From: Solibacteraceae bacterium
Lineage (GTDB): Bacteria; Acidobacteriota; Terriglobia; Bryobacterales; Bryobacteraceae
Reading direction: 5' to 3'
Length of the DNA stretch: 64,000 nucleotides
NCBI GenBank assembly: GCA_021324015.1
Contig: JAJPJX010000095.1
Coordinates: 1 to 64,000 of the forward strand
The translations under genes and the position numbers were made by a program. The notes under the pieces were generated by a model. It had not been told where the DNA came from. It did not search any database and worked only from the letters and a program-made list of their open reading frames with translations. Below, in pieces: positions 52,316-61,539 of the stretch. Position 1 is the first letter of the stretch. Each line of letters begins with the position of its first letter.

Positions 52316-54278
52316 GCTGTGGATCGTGCTGGCTATCGCGGCGGCAGCCGCTCCGGCGCCGGCGCAGGAGCGCCGTGCGCGCATCCACGTGGACCACTAC
52401 GTTATCGACGCCGAGGTGCAGCCCCGCACCCAGTCGCTGATCGCCAAGGCCACCGTGCGCTTTGTTCCGCTGGACGACAACATCAACTCGGTTTCCTTCG
52501 AGCTCAACAACGCGCTGAACGTCTCCCGGGTAGTACTGGTCGTAGACGGCAAAGAAAAGCAGATCCCCGCCTCGCGCTCGCAGCAGGATTTCTCCGTGCG
52601 GCTGAGCTTCGACGAGTACCTGGCGAAGGGCCAACCTGTCCAGGTGACCTTAAACTATGATGGGCACCTGACCGGAAATGAGGATTCTCCGGTCTACGGC
52701 ATCAAGTTCGCCGCCATCCACGACGACTATGCCTTCCTGCTGTACCCGGCGCGCTGGTTCCCTATTAATGGATACACCACGGATCGCTACTCCGCGGAGA
52801 TGAACATCACGGTGCCTTCCGGGTACCGCGTGCTGGGCAGTGGCGTCGACACGCACCAGGCGGCGGGGGACAAAGTGGTCTACAGCTTCCGCTTCGAGCA
52901 TCCGTCTTTCCCTGGCAGCCTCGCGGTAGTCAAGGATCAGGGCTCCCAAGCCAGCGCCGAAGGCGTGACCACCACGCTGTTCTTCCGCGGCCAGGAGAAG
53001 GAGATGGCCAACGTCTACGGGCAGGAGACCGGGAAGATCATGAGCTACCTGACGGGCATGTTCGGCACTCCCCCCTACGCCAACCTGAGCCTGGTGGAGA
53101 CCGAAGACGGCGCACCCAACGGATATGCCGCTCCCGGGCTGATTTTCCTGAATCCGCACGCCATCGGGCGGCAGGTGAGCAGCAAACTCCTGGCCAACCA
53201 GATCTCGCGGCAATGGTGGGGCGTGCTGCTGTCGCCCGTCACGCGCAACCATCTCTGGCTGGCGAACGGCCTGGCCGCCTACTCCGAGATGTTGTGGGAA
53301 GAGCACGTCAACGGGCCGCAATCCATGGAAACTGTCTACCGCGACGCCATGGTGGAGGCGCTCACCATCGACAATGTGCCCATCATCCAGTCCGCGCGGC
53401 TGGAAGACTATTCGCCGGAATTGTGGGCTCTTACCGGCAGCAAGGGCGCGACCGTGCTGAACATGCTTCGCTACGTGATCGGAGACCAGGCGTTTTTCCA
53501 GACGCTCAAGGATTTCCCGGGACGGTACGCCTGGAAACCGGTCTCCACCGACGATTTCCGCAAAGTAGCGGAGGATGCCTCCAAGCAGGACCTGGGCTAC
53601 TTCTTCATCCAATGGATCGAATCCAGCGGTGCCCCGGAATTTAAGCTCGAATACACCATTTTCCGCACCCAAAAGGGCTTCCGCGTGGTGGGCAAGGTCT
53701 CCCAGGACTTGGACACCTTCCGCATGCCGGTGGACCTGAAGATCGAAACCGAGGGCAACCCGGAAACCAAGCGCGTGGAGGTAGTGGGCACTTCCTCGGA
53801 GTTCTCCGTGGATACGTTCGGCAAGCCTAAGTCGGTGATCCTGGACCCGAACAACCGGGTACTGCGCTTTAACAACCAGGTACGCCTGGCCGTCGCCGTC
53901 CGCAAGGGCGAGCAGTTCGCCGAGGTGAGTGAATTCGGGGAGGCTTTGAAACAATATCAGAGAGCGCTCGAAGCCAACCGCAACAGTTCCCTCGCGCACT
54001 ACCGGATCGCGGAGATCTTCTTCCTTCAGAACAACTACCAATCAGCGGCCAACGAATTCCGCGCGGCGCTGGACGGCGACCTGGAGCCGAAGTGGACCGA
54101 AGTCTGGTCGCACATCAGCCTGGGCAAGATTTTCGACATCACCGGCCAGCGCGACCGGGCCGTGAACGAGTATCAACTGGCCGTGCGCACCAAGGACAAC
54201 ACGCAGAACGCGCAGGAAGAAGCCGCGAAGTTTCTGAAAACCCCATACGAACGCCAGAAACGGGCCGACAGCGATTAG
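52305..54278 (+). CDS. M1 aminopeptidase-like protein with no catalytic metal site, plus C-terminal TPR
   Basis: 657 residues, secreted (signal peptide LAIAAAAAPAPAQE). The M1 fold is followed closely: N-terminal beta domain, then the segment TPPYANLSLVETEDGAPNGY and the position of the zinc motif. Where active enzymes have HExxH, here is NQISR (298-302, in ANQISRQWWG); where they have WLNEGFA, here is WLANGLA, so the third ligand Glu is Asn321. All four metal/catalytic residues are gone. TPR-like repeats (about 540-640) follow. Likely a scaffold or binding protein. ATG 52305 follows GGAGGAG by ten bases. Confidence 0.88.
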   Translation: MFRKLWIVLAIAAAAAPAPAQERRARIHVDHYVIDAEVQPRTQSLIAKATVRFVPLDDNINSVSFELNNALNVSRVVLVVDGKEKQIPASRSQQDFSVRLSFDEYLAKGQPVQVTLNYDGHLTGNEDSPVYGIKFAAIHDDYAFLLYPARWFPINGYTTDRYSAEMNITVPSGYRVLGSGVDTHQAAGDKVVYSFRFEHPSFPGSLAVVKDQGSQASAEGVTTTLFFRGQEKEMANVYGQETGKIMSYLTGMFGTPPYANLSLVETEDGAPNGYAAPGLIFLNPHAIGRQVSSKLLANQISRQWWGVLLSPVTRNHLWLANGLAAYSEMLWEEHVNGPQSMETVYRDAMVEALTIDNVPIIQSARLEDYSPELWALTGSKGATVLNMLRYVIGDQAFFQTLKDFPGRYAWKPVSTDDFRKVAEDASKQDLGYFFIQWIESSGAPEFKLEYTIFRTQKGFRVVGKVSQDLDTFRMPVDLKIETEGNPETKRVEVVGTSSEFSVDTFGKPKSVILDPNNRVLRFNNQVRLAVAVRKGEQFAEVSEFGEALKQYQRALEANRNSSLAHYRIAEIFFLQNNYQSAANEFRAALDGDLEPKWTEVWSHISLGKIFDITGQRDRAVNEYQLAVRTKDNTQNAQEEAAKFLKTPYERQKRADSD

Positions 54279-54313
54279 GCGCCGCCGGTGCACATTTCCC
54301 CGCGCGGCGCGCC
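54278..54313 (+). terminator. Possible hairpin after the M1-like gene
   Basis: An inverted repeat GGCGCCGC ... GCGGCGCGCC directly follows the stop codon. It lacks a T-run, so Rho-independent function is doubtful. Confidence 0.3.
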
Positions 54314-54410
54314 ACCGTGCTTGCGCACACAAGCCAAGTGGTCGGAGAGTAACCAAAGCCAGGAAAAATTCATCTTCTAAGTGATCATTTATTTTTACAG
54401 GAGTTCATCC

Positions 54411-54734
54411 ATGAAGATGAAGTTATTGGTTGCGTTTGCCGCGGCTGGGCTGTCCGTCGCCGCCGCCAAGAGTTACGATATTTCGCTTTCCCAGGCTGTG
54501 CGCGTTGGCAGCACGCAGTTGCCGCCCGGCACGTATAAGCTGAAGGTGGAAGCCTCCAAGGTCACGCTGATGGATCCGAACACCGGGCGTACGGTGACGG
54601 CGGATGCCAAGGTGAGCACCGCGGACAAGAAGTACGACCACACCGCCATCGTCTCCAAGAAGGTCGATGGAGCCGACCACATCGACGAAATCGACCTCGG
54701 CGGCACCAAAACCAAGATCCAATTCAACGACTAG
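54411..54734 (+). CDS. Small secreted protein of unknown function
   Basis: 107 residues. A signal peptide (LLVAFAAAGLSVAAA) is followed by an about 87-residue mature part of alternating strands: YDISLSQAVRVGSTQLPPGT, YKLKVEASKVTLMD and HIDEIDLGGTKTKIQF. It looks like a small beta sandwich, predicted periplasmic or surface. No catalytic motif or cysteine. CAGGAG lies nine bases before ATG 54411. I do not recognise the family; small secreted beta proteins of this kind occur in Acidobacteriota genomes. Confidence 0.8.
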   Translation: MKMKLLVAFAAAGLSVAAAKSYDISLSQAVRVGSTQLPPGTYKLKVEASKVTLMDPNTGRTVTADAKVSTADKKYDHTAIVSKKVDGADHIDEIDLGGTKTKIQFND

Positions 54735-54804
54735 CTCAGGATGCAATGAGGGGGCGGGGCCACCGCTCCCTCGCGAAGCAGCCAGCGGGGCCTGCTATCG
54801 CCTG

Positions 54805-55263
54805 CTAGTTGTGAAGCTTGCTCAGCTTCTTGCGGATCTCCGCAGCGTTCTTGGCATCCGGCTCCAATTCCAGATACTTACTGAAAGCTTCTTTGGCGGC
54901 TTTGGAGTCTTTTTGCTTCTCTTCCACCTCGCCCAGCCGCAGCCAGGCTTCGGCGTAACCGTTGTTCCACTTGGTGGCCTCGCGGAAGCGCTGCGCCGCG
55001 GCCCGATAGCTGCCCTTCTTGAAATAGAAGTTGCCGATCTGAAGCTCTTTGGTCGCCTGTAGCGGGTTGAAAGAATATTCCTTGACTGCCAGAGATTCGT
55101 CTTCCTCGGGCGGCGCCTGCTCGATGACCGGCCCTGACGGTGGTTGTGCTTTCTGATCCTTGCCGCGCTGCTTGAGTTCCGGCTGCTTGCTCTGATCCTT
55201 CTGCGCCGCCAGCGGCAGCGCACAAAGCGCCGCGGCCAACAAGACAGAAACCCCGCGTGACAT
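54805..55263 (-). CDS. Secreted TPR protein
   Basis: 152 residues. Signal peptide (SVLLAAALCALPLAAQ), a charged Gln/Pro/Lys linker (about 20-55), then two TPR units (about 63-145; LQIGNFYFKKGSYRAAAQRF and AEAWLRLGEVEEKQKDSKAA, ending LELEPDAKNAAEIRKKL). Probably periplasmic protein-protein interaction module, similar to the TPR part of BamD or YbgF without being either. TATAAT lies six bases before the ATG, in the divergent promoter region shared with uvrC. Confidence 0.85.
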   Translation of the reverse strand: MSRGVSVLLAAALCALPLAAQKDQSKQPELKQRGKDQKAQPPSGPVIEQAPPEEDESLAVKEYSFNPLQATKELQIGNFYFKKGSYRAAAQRFREATKWNNGYAEAWLRLGEVEEKQKDSKAAKEAFSKYLELEPDAKNAAEIRKKLSKLHN

Positions 55264-55289
55264 AATTCTATTATAGCCATCTGGCTCCG
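55264..55289. promoter_or_regulatory. 26-base divergent promoter region with overlapping -10 elements
   Basis: Only 26 bases separate the TPR ATG (55263, minus) from the uvrC ATG (55290, plus). On the minus strand a perfect TATAAT covers 55270-55275; on the plus strand TATTAT covers 55269-55274. The two -10s overlap almost fully, so RNA polymerase can serve only one direction at a time, and both -35 regions must lie in the opposite gene. Confidence 0.55.
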
Positions 55290-57098
55290 ATGGATCTCCG
55301 CGAGAAAGTAGCGACCCTGCCCGCCGCGCCTGGGGTGTACCTCTACAAAGACGCCGGAGAGCGGGTAATCTACGTGGGCAAAGCCAAGAACCTGCGCAGC
55401 CGCGTGCGCAGCTATTTCTCAGAGGAGCGCCTGGCCGACGCCAAAACAGGCACCCTGCTCTCCGAAGCGCGCGACCTGGATTACATCCTGGTGGATAACG
55501 AAAAGGAGGCGCTGGCGCTCGAAAACAACCTGATCAAGCAGTGGCAGCCGCGCTTCAACGTGCTGCTGCGGGACGACAAGACCTATCCCTACATCAAGCT
55601 GACCCAGGAGAAATACCCGCGCGTCTATGTCACGCGGCGGCTGCGCAAGGACGGCGCCAGCTATTTCGGACCTTATTTTCCGGCTAACCTGGCCCACCGC
55701 CTGGTGCACTTCATCCACCGCCACTTCCAGGTGCCTTCCTGCAAAGTGGACCTCACGCGGTATCACCCCAAGCCCTGCCTGCAATATCACATTCATCGCT
55801 GCCTGGGGCCCTGCGTGGAAGGCCTGACCACGGAAGGTGCGTACGCCGAAGCCGTGCGCGACGTCAAGCTCTTCCTGGAAGGGCGGCACGCCGACCTGGC
55901 AAAGGAGTTGCGGGCCCGCATGCAGCAGGCCGCCGACGAGACGCGCTTCGAGGAGGCGGCTTCCCTGCGCGACCTGCTGGCCACGGTGGAGGAGATGGAC
56001 GAACGGCAGAAAATGGCTGCGGCCAAGGGCGACGACATCGACATCTTCGCCAGCTATGCCGAACCCCCGTTGGTGGCCGCCAACGTCTTCCACCTGCGCA
56101 ACGGACAGATCGTGGACCGCCGCGAGTTCTTCTGGGAAGACCAGGAGGAGTTCGACCAGCCGCAGTTCTTCTCCGCCCTGCTCAAGCAGATCTACCTGGA
56201 CCAACACTACATCCCGGCGGCCATCCACGTGCCAGTGGACTTCGAGGACCGCGAAGCCCTGGAAGACCTGCTCTCGGAGAAGCGCAACCGGAAAGTGGAG
56301 ATCCACACGCCTCAGCGGGGCCAGAAGAAGGCCCTGCTGGACCTGGTCCAAACCAACGCCAAGCACAGCTTCGAGGCCCGCTTCCGCGTGCTCAGACCGT
56401 CCTCGCGGGCCATTCAGGAGGCCCTGCAGGACGCCCTAGGCCTGCCGGAGCCGCCGAAACGGATCGAGTGCTTCGACGTCTCGCACATCCAGGGTACCGA
56501 CAAGGTGGCCAGCATGGTGGTTTGGGAAGACGGCCGGATGAAGAAGTCCGACTACCGCAAATTCATCATCAAGACCGTGGTGGGCAACGACGATTTCGCC
56601 AGCATGCGGGAGGTAGTCACGCGGCGCTATGCGCGGCTCCAGGAGGAGAAGCGGCCGATGCCCGGCCTGGTGCTGATCGATGGCGGCATCGGCCAGTTGC
56701 ACGCCGCCGCGGAAGCGCTGGAGGAGACCGGTGTGATCAACCAGCCGCTGGCTTCCATCGCCAAGCGTGAAGAGATCATTTACGTGCTGGGCCAGGAGGA
56801 CGAGCCCGTGGTGCTGGACCGCTTCTCACCGATCCTGCACCTGGTGCAGTCCATCCGGGACGAGGCGCACCGCTTCGCGGTCACGTTCCACCGCACGCGC
56901 CGCAACGCCCAGCGTCTCACCTCGGAACTGGAACAGGTTCCGGGCGTCGGCGAGCGGACCGTGCGCAAGCTGCTACAGCAGTTCGGCAGCCTGGAACTGG
57001 TGCGCTCCGCCTCCGAAGACGCGCTGGCGCAAGTGGTGGGCCGGGCGGCGGCCCGAAAAATCCGCCAGTTCTACGAACCGCAGGTGCCTGCGGGTTAG
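55290..57098 (+). CDS. uvrC: Excinuclease ABC subunit C
   Basis: 602 residues. Makes both incisions in nucleotide excision repair. GIY-YIG nuclease at the N-terminus (GVYLYKDAGERVIYVGKAKN), cysteine region (CKVDLTRYHPKPCLQYHIHR with C..GPC), the UVR helical motif around 200-235, the RNase H-like nuclease domain with RIECFDVSHIQGTDKVAS and GLVLIDGGIGQLHAA, and the C-terminal helix-hairpin-helix (VPGVGERTVRKLLQQFG). Standard and intact. The ATG is close to the shared divergent promoter. Confidence 0.97.
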   Translation: MDLREKVATLPAAPGVYLYKDAGERVIYVGKAKNLRSRVRSYFSEERLADAKTGTLLSEARDLDYILVDNEKEALALENNLIKQWQPRFNVLLRDDKTYPYIKLTQEKYPRVYVTRRLRKDGASYFGPYFPANLAHRLVHFIHRHFQVPSCKVDLTRYHPKPCLQYHIHRCLGPCVEGLTTEGAYAEAVRDVKLFLEGRHADLAKELRARMQQAADETRFEEAASLRDLLATVEEMDERQKMAAAKGDDIDIFASYAEPPLVAANVFHLRNGQIVDRREFFWEDQEEFDQPQFFSALLKQIYLDQHYIPAAIHVPVDFEDREALEDLLSEKRNRKVEIHTPQRGQKKALLDLVQTNAKHSFEARFRVLRPSSRAIQEALQDALGLPEPPKRIECFDVSHIQGTDKVASMVVWEDGRMKKSDYRKFIIKTVVGNDDFASMREVVTRRYARLQEEKRPMPGLVLIDGGIGQLHAAAEALEETGVINQPLASIAKREEIIYVLGQEDEPVVLDRFSPILHLVQSIRDEAHRFAVTFHRTRRNAQRLTSELEQVPGVGERTVRKLLQQFGSLELVRSASEDALAQVVGRAAARKIRQFYEPQVPAG

Positions 57099-57116
57099 TT
57101 TGGCGGCCCCTCCACG

Positions 57117-57857
57117 CTACCGGCCGGCGGCCAGGCGGAAGGCCAGAGGCTCCGGCAGGCCCGCCTGGCGGATTCTTCCTTGGGCCGCCGCGATGTCGTA
57201 GGGCTGGCGGTGATAGAACAGGAACTGGTCCGCGGGGTCGTAGATTACGTAGGCGGCGCGCGCATCCCCGTCGCGGGGCTGGCCCACCGAGCCCGGATTC
57301 ACCAGGTAGAGACAGTCCGGATCGATGTCCAGCAATTGCCGTGCTGCCTGGGGGCCGGTCTTGCCGACGGTCTCGATCCGCGAATGGTTCCAGATGAATC
57401 CGCCTTGCAGATGGGTATGCCCGAAGAAGGTCACCCGCGCACTGATGTAGGAGAAGGCCGCAACGGCGTCGGCCGCTCCGACCAGGTACTCGTCTTCATC
57501 CAGTGGAGAGCCGTGCACCATCTGGAAGCCGGCCACGGCGCAGGGACCCTTGGGCAGGTTGCGGATGAAGGCGGCGTTGTCGGGCCGAAGTTCCCGCTGG
57601 GTCCACAGGGCTGCGGCCTTGGCCACGGGGTTGAACCACTCCAGGTCTTCCATGCCCACCGAGGCGCGGTCGTGATTGCCCCGTACGATGACGTGTACGT
57701 TCTTGCGCGCCCAGTCGGTGACGGCGTTGGGATCGGCGCCGTAACCAACCAGGTCGCCGCAGCAGAGGATCTGGTCGTATTGACCCGCGGTGGCGTCCAG
57801 GACCGCCTGTAAGGCCTCCCAGTTGGCATGGATGTCGCTCACGATCAGGTAGCGCAC
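57117..57857 (-). CDS. Calcineurin-like metallophosphoesterase (cytoplasmic)
   Basis: 246 residues. All metal motifs: SDIHANWEAL near residue 7, CGDLVGYGADPN near 35, RGNHDRA near 59, MVHGSP near 113 and FGHTHLQGG near 148. No signal or membrane segment. The short-chain YfcE/MJ0936-like group acts on phosphodiesters or diadenosine polyphosphates; the substrate is unknown. It is downstream of the membrane-bound metallophosphoesterase gene by ten bases, in the same direction. Confidence 0.9.
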   Translation of the reverse strand: MRYLIVSDIHANWEALQAVLDATAGQYDQILCCGDLVGYGADPNAVTDWARKNVHVIVRGNHDRASVGMEDLEWFNPVAKAAALWTQRELRPDNAAFIRNLPKGPCAVAGFQMVHGSPLDEDEYLVGAADAVAAFSYISARVTFFGHTHLQGGFIWNHSRIETVGKTGPQAARQLLDIDPDCLYLVNPGSVGQPRDGDARAAYVIYDPADQFLFYHRQPYDIAAAQGRIRQAGLPEPLAFRLAAGR

Positions 57858-57867
57858 GCGCCGCGAA

Positions 57868-59037
57868 CTACGCCTTTCTCAAACGCAGGACCGTAATTTC
57901 CGGGGGAGCGCCGAGGCGGACGGGAATGCCGATCGTGCCGATGCCCCGGGTCACGTAGGCGCGCGCGGCGCCCTCCGCGTACGGCCCGTAGACGAACGGT
58001 GTCCAGAAGCGCGCCGGATTGATCGACTGATCCAGAATCTCGACCGTGACCTGCCCCCCGTGGGTATGCCCGGAAAGCATTAGATTGTATCCCTTGCGGG
58101 CGGCCACCGGAAACACGTCGGGGTTGTGGGAGAGCAGCACATTCAGCGCTCCCGGAGCGAGCAGACGCTCGGCTCCCTGCAAATACTCCCGCCGGTGGCT
58201 GCTCCGCTGGTAATCCACGCCGGCCAGATTCAGGATGCTGCCGCCAAACCGGAGAGCGGCCGCCTCCTGCCGCAGAAACCGGATGCCCAGCCGGGCCCCG
58301 TGTTCGGCGGCGTACTCTTCCACGCGGGCGTACCGCTCGTGGTTCCCCATGCAGCCGAAGATGCCGCCATCCACGCGCAGCCGCGCCAGTTGGCGCAGGC
58401 ACGCATCCAGCGGATCTCCAGCCGAAGAGATCAGGTCGCCCGTCACCAGGGCCAGGTGGCAGCGCGTCTGGTTGGCGGCATCGATCACGCGCGCAAATTC
58501 GGACTCGCTCAGGAAGGCACTCAGGTGAATATCGCTGATCTGCAGCAGGCGCAGACCCGCCAGGTCCTTGGGGAGGCCCGGAATGGCGATGTCCCGTTCC
58601 AGAACATGGAAATCCGTGCGCTGCACCAGTGCGCCGTAGCCCACCACCAGGAAGGGAGAAGCCACCAGTGCGCCTCCCGCGGCGTGCATCAATTGACGTC
58701 GGGCCGGGTCAAAGGATGGGGGAGCGATCCGGCGGGAGAGGAATTGGAAGATTTTCCACAACCCATAGCTGGCCGCCGAGACGCCCAGCCAGCCGTACAC
58801 CACGCCGCCGCTGACAGAAGCCAGCCGGGCGGACATCCGCACCTTTCCGGCCATGTGCGCCAGGTTCAGCAGCAGGCCCAGGCCCAGCCCGGCATAGATA
58901 GCCAGAAGCAGCACGCGCGTCACCCGGCCGCCCTTCCGGGACAGCCGGCGGGAGGCCACGGCCAGCGCCTCGCGCCAGATGCACCACTGCACCACAAGGA
59001 GCGCGGCCAGAGAAACAAAATCAGTCAAGTGGTGCAA
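57868..59037 (-). CDS. Membrane-bound metallophosphoesterase (YkuE/YaeI-like)
   Basis: 389 residues. Three or four hydrophobic segments in the first 125 residues (SLAALLVVQWCIWREAL, VTRVLLLAIYAGLGLGLLL, ASFLVVGYGA-like stretch) precede a catalytic domain from about 155: QISDIHLSAFLSES, VTGDLISSAGDPLDACL, GCMGNHERYARVEEYAAEHG, LLSHNPDVFP and LSGHTHGGQV. In the YkuE/YaeI family such enzymes hydrolyse UDP-sugar lipid intermediates or other phosphodiesters; the exact substrate is unknown. An arginine-rich stretch precedes the anchor. Confidence 0.89.
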   Translation of the reverse strand: MHHLTDFVSLAALLVVQWCIWREALAVASRRLSRKGGRVTRVLLLAIYAGLGLGLLLNLAHMAGKVRMSARLASVSGGVVYGWLGVSAASYGLWKIFQFLSRRIAPPSFDPARRQLMHAAGGALVASPFLVVGYGALVQRTDFHVLERDIAIPGLPKDLAGLRLLQISDIHLSAFLSESEFARVIDAANQTRCHLALVTGDLISSAGDPLDACLRQLARLRVDGGIFGCMGNHERYARVEEYAAEHGARLGIRFLRQEAAALRFGGSILNLAGVDYQRSSHRREYLQGAERLLAPGALNVLLSHNPDVFPVAARKGYNLMLSGHTHGGQVTVEILDQSINPARFWTPFVYGPYAEGAARAYVTRGIGTIGIPVRLGAPPEITVLRLRKA

Positions 59038-59073
59038 ACCAGATCCTCGGGTACAGACTGCAGACTTTCTATT

Positions 59074-59835
59074 TTACCCGAGCCGTTCCCCACCTTGCTC
59101 CCCCGCTACGGCCAGCCAGGCATGAAACACGATGGCGGCGGCCGCCAGGCCCGCGGTCTCGGCGCGCAGGATCAGCGGGCCGAGCGACACCCCCGCCCAA
59201 CCAGCGGCTTTCAGCAGGCCGCGCTCACCAGGGCTCCAGCCCCCTTCCGGGCCGGTGAGCAGCGTGACCTCCCCGCAGCCGGGGCGCTCCGGCGCCGCGG
59301 GCAACGCCGTCAGAAGCGGCGGTGCGCCCGGCTCTTCTTCGAGGTAATACCGCAGGCGGGACGCCGCGGCGGAGCATTCCGCCAGGCGCACGGGCGCATG
59401 AATCTCGGTCAGACTCGGGCGCCGGGATTGCTGGCTGCTTTCGCGCGCGATCTTCCGCCAGCGCTCGACGCGTTTCCGGGCCGCCTCCAGGAGCCCCTTT
59501 TCGCTGCGCTCCGCCTCCACCGGCAGAATGGCCGCGACGCCCAACTCGGTGGCCTTTTCCACCAGCCACTCGAAGCGATCGAACTTGATGAGCGCGGCGC
59601 ACAGCAGAATGCGCACCGGCAGCGCCGGGGCATTTACGGGTTCGATCACCCGGAAGGCCACGCGGTCCCTGGCCACCTCCCGGATCTCGGCCAGGTACAC
59701 GGCGTGGTTGTCGCAAATCTCGTAGCACTGGCCCGGCGCGGCGCGCAGCACGCGGGCCAGGTGCGTGGCTTCCTCGCCCCGCAGCTCGGCCTCGCCCGCC
59801 ACCACGCGGTCCACGAAGAAGCGCCGTCTGGCCAT
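59074..59835 (-). CDS. rsmE: 16S rRNA (uracil-1498-N3)-methyltransferase
   Basis: 253 residues, SPOUT family. Methylates U1498 of 16S rRNA. N-terminal PUA-like domain with RRFFVDRVVAGEAELRGEEA and HLARVLRAAPGQ; the knotted C-terminal domain carries LVEKATELGVAAILPVEAER, TGPEGGWSPGERGLL and LGPLILRAETA, the SAM site. ATG 59835 gives the full domain; the frame is open further upstream but without similarity. TACCGT lies six bases before the ATG. Confidence 0.95.
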   Translation of the reverse strand: MARRRFFVDRVVAGEAELRGEEATHLARVLRAAPGQCYEICDNHAVYLAEIREVARDRVAFRVIEPVNAPALPVRILLCAALIKFDRFEWLVEKATELGVAAILPVEAERSEKGLLEAARKRVERWRKIARESSQQSRRPSLTEIHAPVRLAECSAAASRLRYYLEEEPGAPPLLTALPAAPERPGCGEVTLLTGPEGGWSPGERGLLKAAGWAGVSLGPLILRAETAGLAAAAIVFHAWLAVAGEQGGERLG

Positions 59836-59887
59836 ACCCGTACGGTAGCAAAGGAGGCGGGAAGCGCGTGTTCTACAATGGCGGGTG

Positions 59888-60493
59888 ATGATCGCTTTGC
59901 TCGACGGCGTGCTGGTGGAAAAGCATCCCAACCAGGCGATTGTGAATGTGGCGGGCGTGGGCTACGACGTGACCATCCCGGTTTCCACGTACTCCAAGCT
60001 GCCCGAAACGGGCTCCGCCGTGCGCCTGCGCGTCTATACCCACGTGCGCGAGGATACCCTGGCGCTCTACGGATTTCTCTCGCCGGACGAGCGGGCGCTC
60101 TTCGAGAAGCTGATCTCGGTCAGCGGCATCGGTCCGAAGATGGCCGTGGCGGTGCTTTCCGGGATCGACGCGGCGGACCTGATACTGGTGATCCGGCGGG
60201 GCGAAGTGGAGCGCCTGGTGCGCATCCCCGGCGTGGGGAAGAAGACCGCCGAGCGCATGGTGCTGGAACTGCGGGATAAGCTGCCCGCGCCCGCCGGCGC
60301 GGAAGCGGCCGCCCCGGCCGGGGGGCAGGCGGCCCTCACCGCCATCGAGCAGGATGTCCTTTCGGCGCTCCTGAACCTGGGCTGCGCGCGGCCCGCCGCG
60401 GAGACTGCCGTGCGCAAGGCCAAAACCGCCGCCGGTGCGGCGCCTGCTGATTTCGAAGACCTCTTCCGGCGTGCTCTGGAACTGGTACGTTAA
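59888..60493 (+). CDS. ruvA: Holliday junction branch migration protein RuvA
   Basis: 201 residues. Binds four-way junctions and targets RuvB. Domain I starts IALLDGVLVEKHPNQAIVNV; domain II has the two helix-hairpin-helix motifs (ISVSGIGPKMAVAVLSGI and IPGVGKKTAERMVLEL), domain III (about 155-201) contacts RuvB. TACAAT ends eight bases before ATG 59888 (a GTG precedes it). It is 12 bases from ruvB. ruvC is not in the window. Confidence 0.97.
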   Translation: MIALLDGVLVEKHPNQAIVNVAGVGYDVTIPVSTYSKLPETGSAVRLRVYTHVREDTLALYGFLSPDERALFEKLISVSGIGPKMAVAVLSGIDAADLILVIRRGEVERLVRIPGVGKKTAERMVLELRDKLPAPAGAEAAAPAGGQAALTAIEQDVLSALLNLGCARPAAETAVRKAKTAAGAAPADFEDLFRRALELVR

Positions 60494-60505
60494 GCTGGAA
60501 GATAC

Positions 60506-61534
60506 ATGTCTGACCGCAGACTGGTTTCCGGCGCGCTCCAGGAAGAGGAGGCCCAGTTCGAAGCCGGCCTCCGTCCCCGGCGCCTGGCGGATTTCACCGG
60601 CCAGAACAAGCTGAAGGAAAACCTGGCCATCGCCATCGAGGCGGCGCGCCTGCGCGGCGAAGCCATGGACCACGTGCTGCTCTACGGCCCCCCGGGCCTG
60701 GGAAAAACCACGCTGGCCTCCATCATCGCCGAAGAGCTGGAAGTTCCCTTCACGACCACCTCCGGTCCGGTGCTGCAAAAGAAGCTGGATTTGACCGGCA
60801 TCCTGAGCAACATCCGCGCGCGGCAGGTTTTTTTCGTGGATGAGATCCACCGGCTGATGCCGGACGTGGAGGAGATGCTGTATTCGGCGCTGGAGGACTT
60901 CCGTGTGGATATCCTGATCGGCGCCGGCCCGGGAGCGCGCACGCATTCGCTGCCCATGCCCCGCTTCACGGCCATCGGCGCCACTACGCGACAGGGCCTG
61001 GTCAGCGCGCCGCTGCGCGGCCGCTTCGGCCTGGTGCTGCGGCTGGACCCCTACGGCGTGCCCGAGTTGCAGCGCATCGTGCAGCGCTCCGCGCGCCTGC
61101 TGAGCATCGAGATCGAGGCGGACGCCGCCGAAGAGATCGCCCGCCGCTGCCGGGGCACTCCGCGCATCGCCAACCGGCTGCTGCGGCGCGTGCGCGACTA
61201 CGCGCAGGTCCGCGCGGACGGGCGCATCACCCGCCCGGTGGCGCAGACGGCGCTGAACCTGCTTGAAGTGGACCGTTTCGGGCTGGACGAAATCGACCAG
61301 AAGATCATGCTCACCATCCTGGAGAAATATCGCGGCGGGCCGGTGGGAGTGAACACCATCGCCGCCTCCATCTCCGAAGAGGCCGATACCATCGAAGAAG
61401 TGTACGAACCCTACCTCATTCAGCTCGGTTTTCTGAACCGGACGCCGCGCGGCCGGGTGGCGACTGAACTGGCGTTCGAGTATTTCCAGGTGCAGCGCAA
61501 AACGCGCAACGGCGACCAGCCGGCCCTGTTTTGA
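60506..61534 (+). CDS. ruvB: Holliday junction branch migration ATPase RuvB
   Basis: 342 residues, AAA+ motor. Walker [12 protein letters not shown] at 61-71, Walker B with [20 protein letters not shown], sensor 1 and the arginine finger in [18 protein letters not shown]; a winged-helix domain ends the protein ([15 protein letters not shown]). An AGCTGGAAG ribosome site precedes the ATG. The N-terminal 15 residues ([20 protein letters not shown]) match the family. Follows ruvA by 12 bases. Confidence 0.98.
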   Translation: MSDRRLVSGALQEEEAQFEAGLRPRRLADFTGQNKLKENLAIAIEAARLRGEAMDHVLLYGPPGLGKTTLASIIAEELEVPFTTTSGPVLQKKLDLTGILSNIRARQVFFVDEIHRLMPDVEEMLYSALEDFRVDILIGAGPGARTHSLPMPRFTAIGATTRQGLVSAPLRGRFGLVLRLDPYGVPELQRIVQRSARLLSIEIEADAAEEIARRCRGTPRIANRLLRRVRDYAQVRADGRITRPVAQTALNLLEVDRFGLDEIDQKIMLTILEKYRGGPVGVNTIAASISEEADTIEEVYEPYLIQLGFLNRTPRGRVATELAFEYFQVQRKTRNGDQPALF

Positions 61535-61539
61535 GTCCC

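Noticed and set aside
54748-54772. Inverted repeat GAGGG.GCGG / CCGC.CCCTC after the small secreted protein as a terminator
   Set aside because: No T-run follows and pairing is imperfect.
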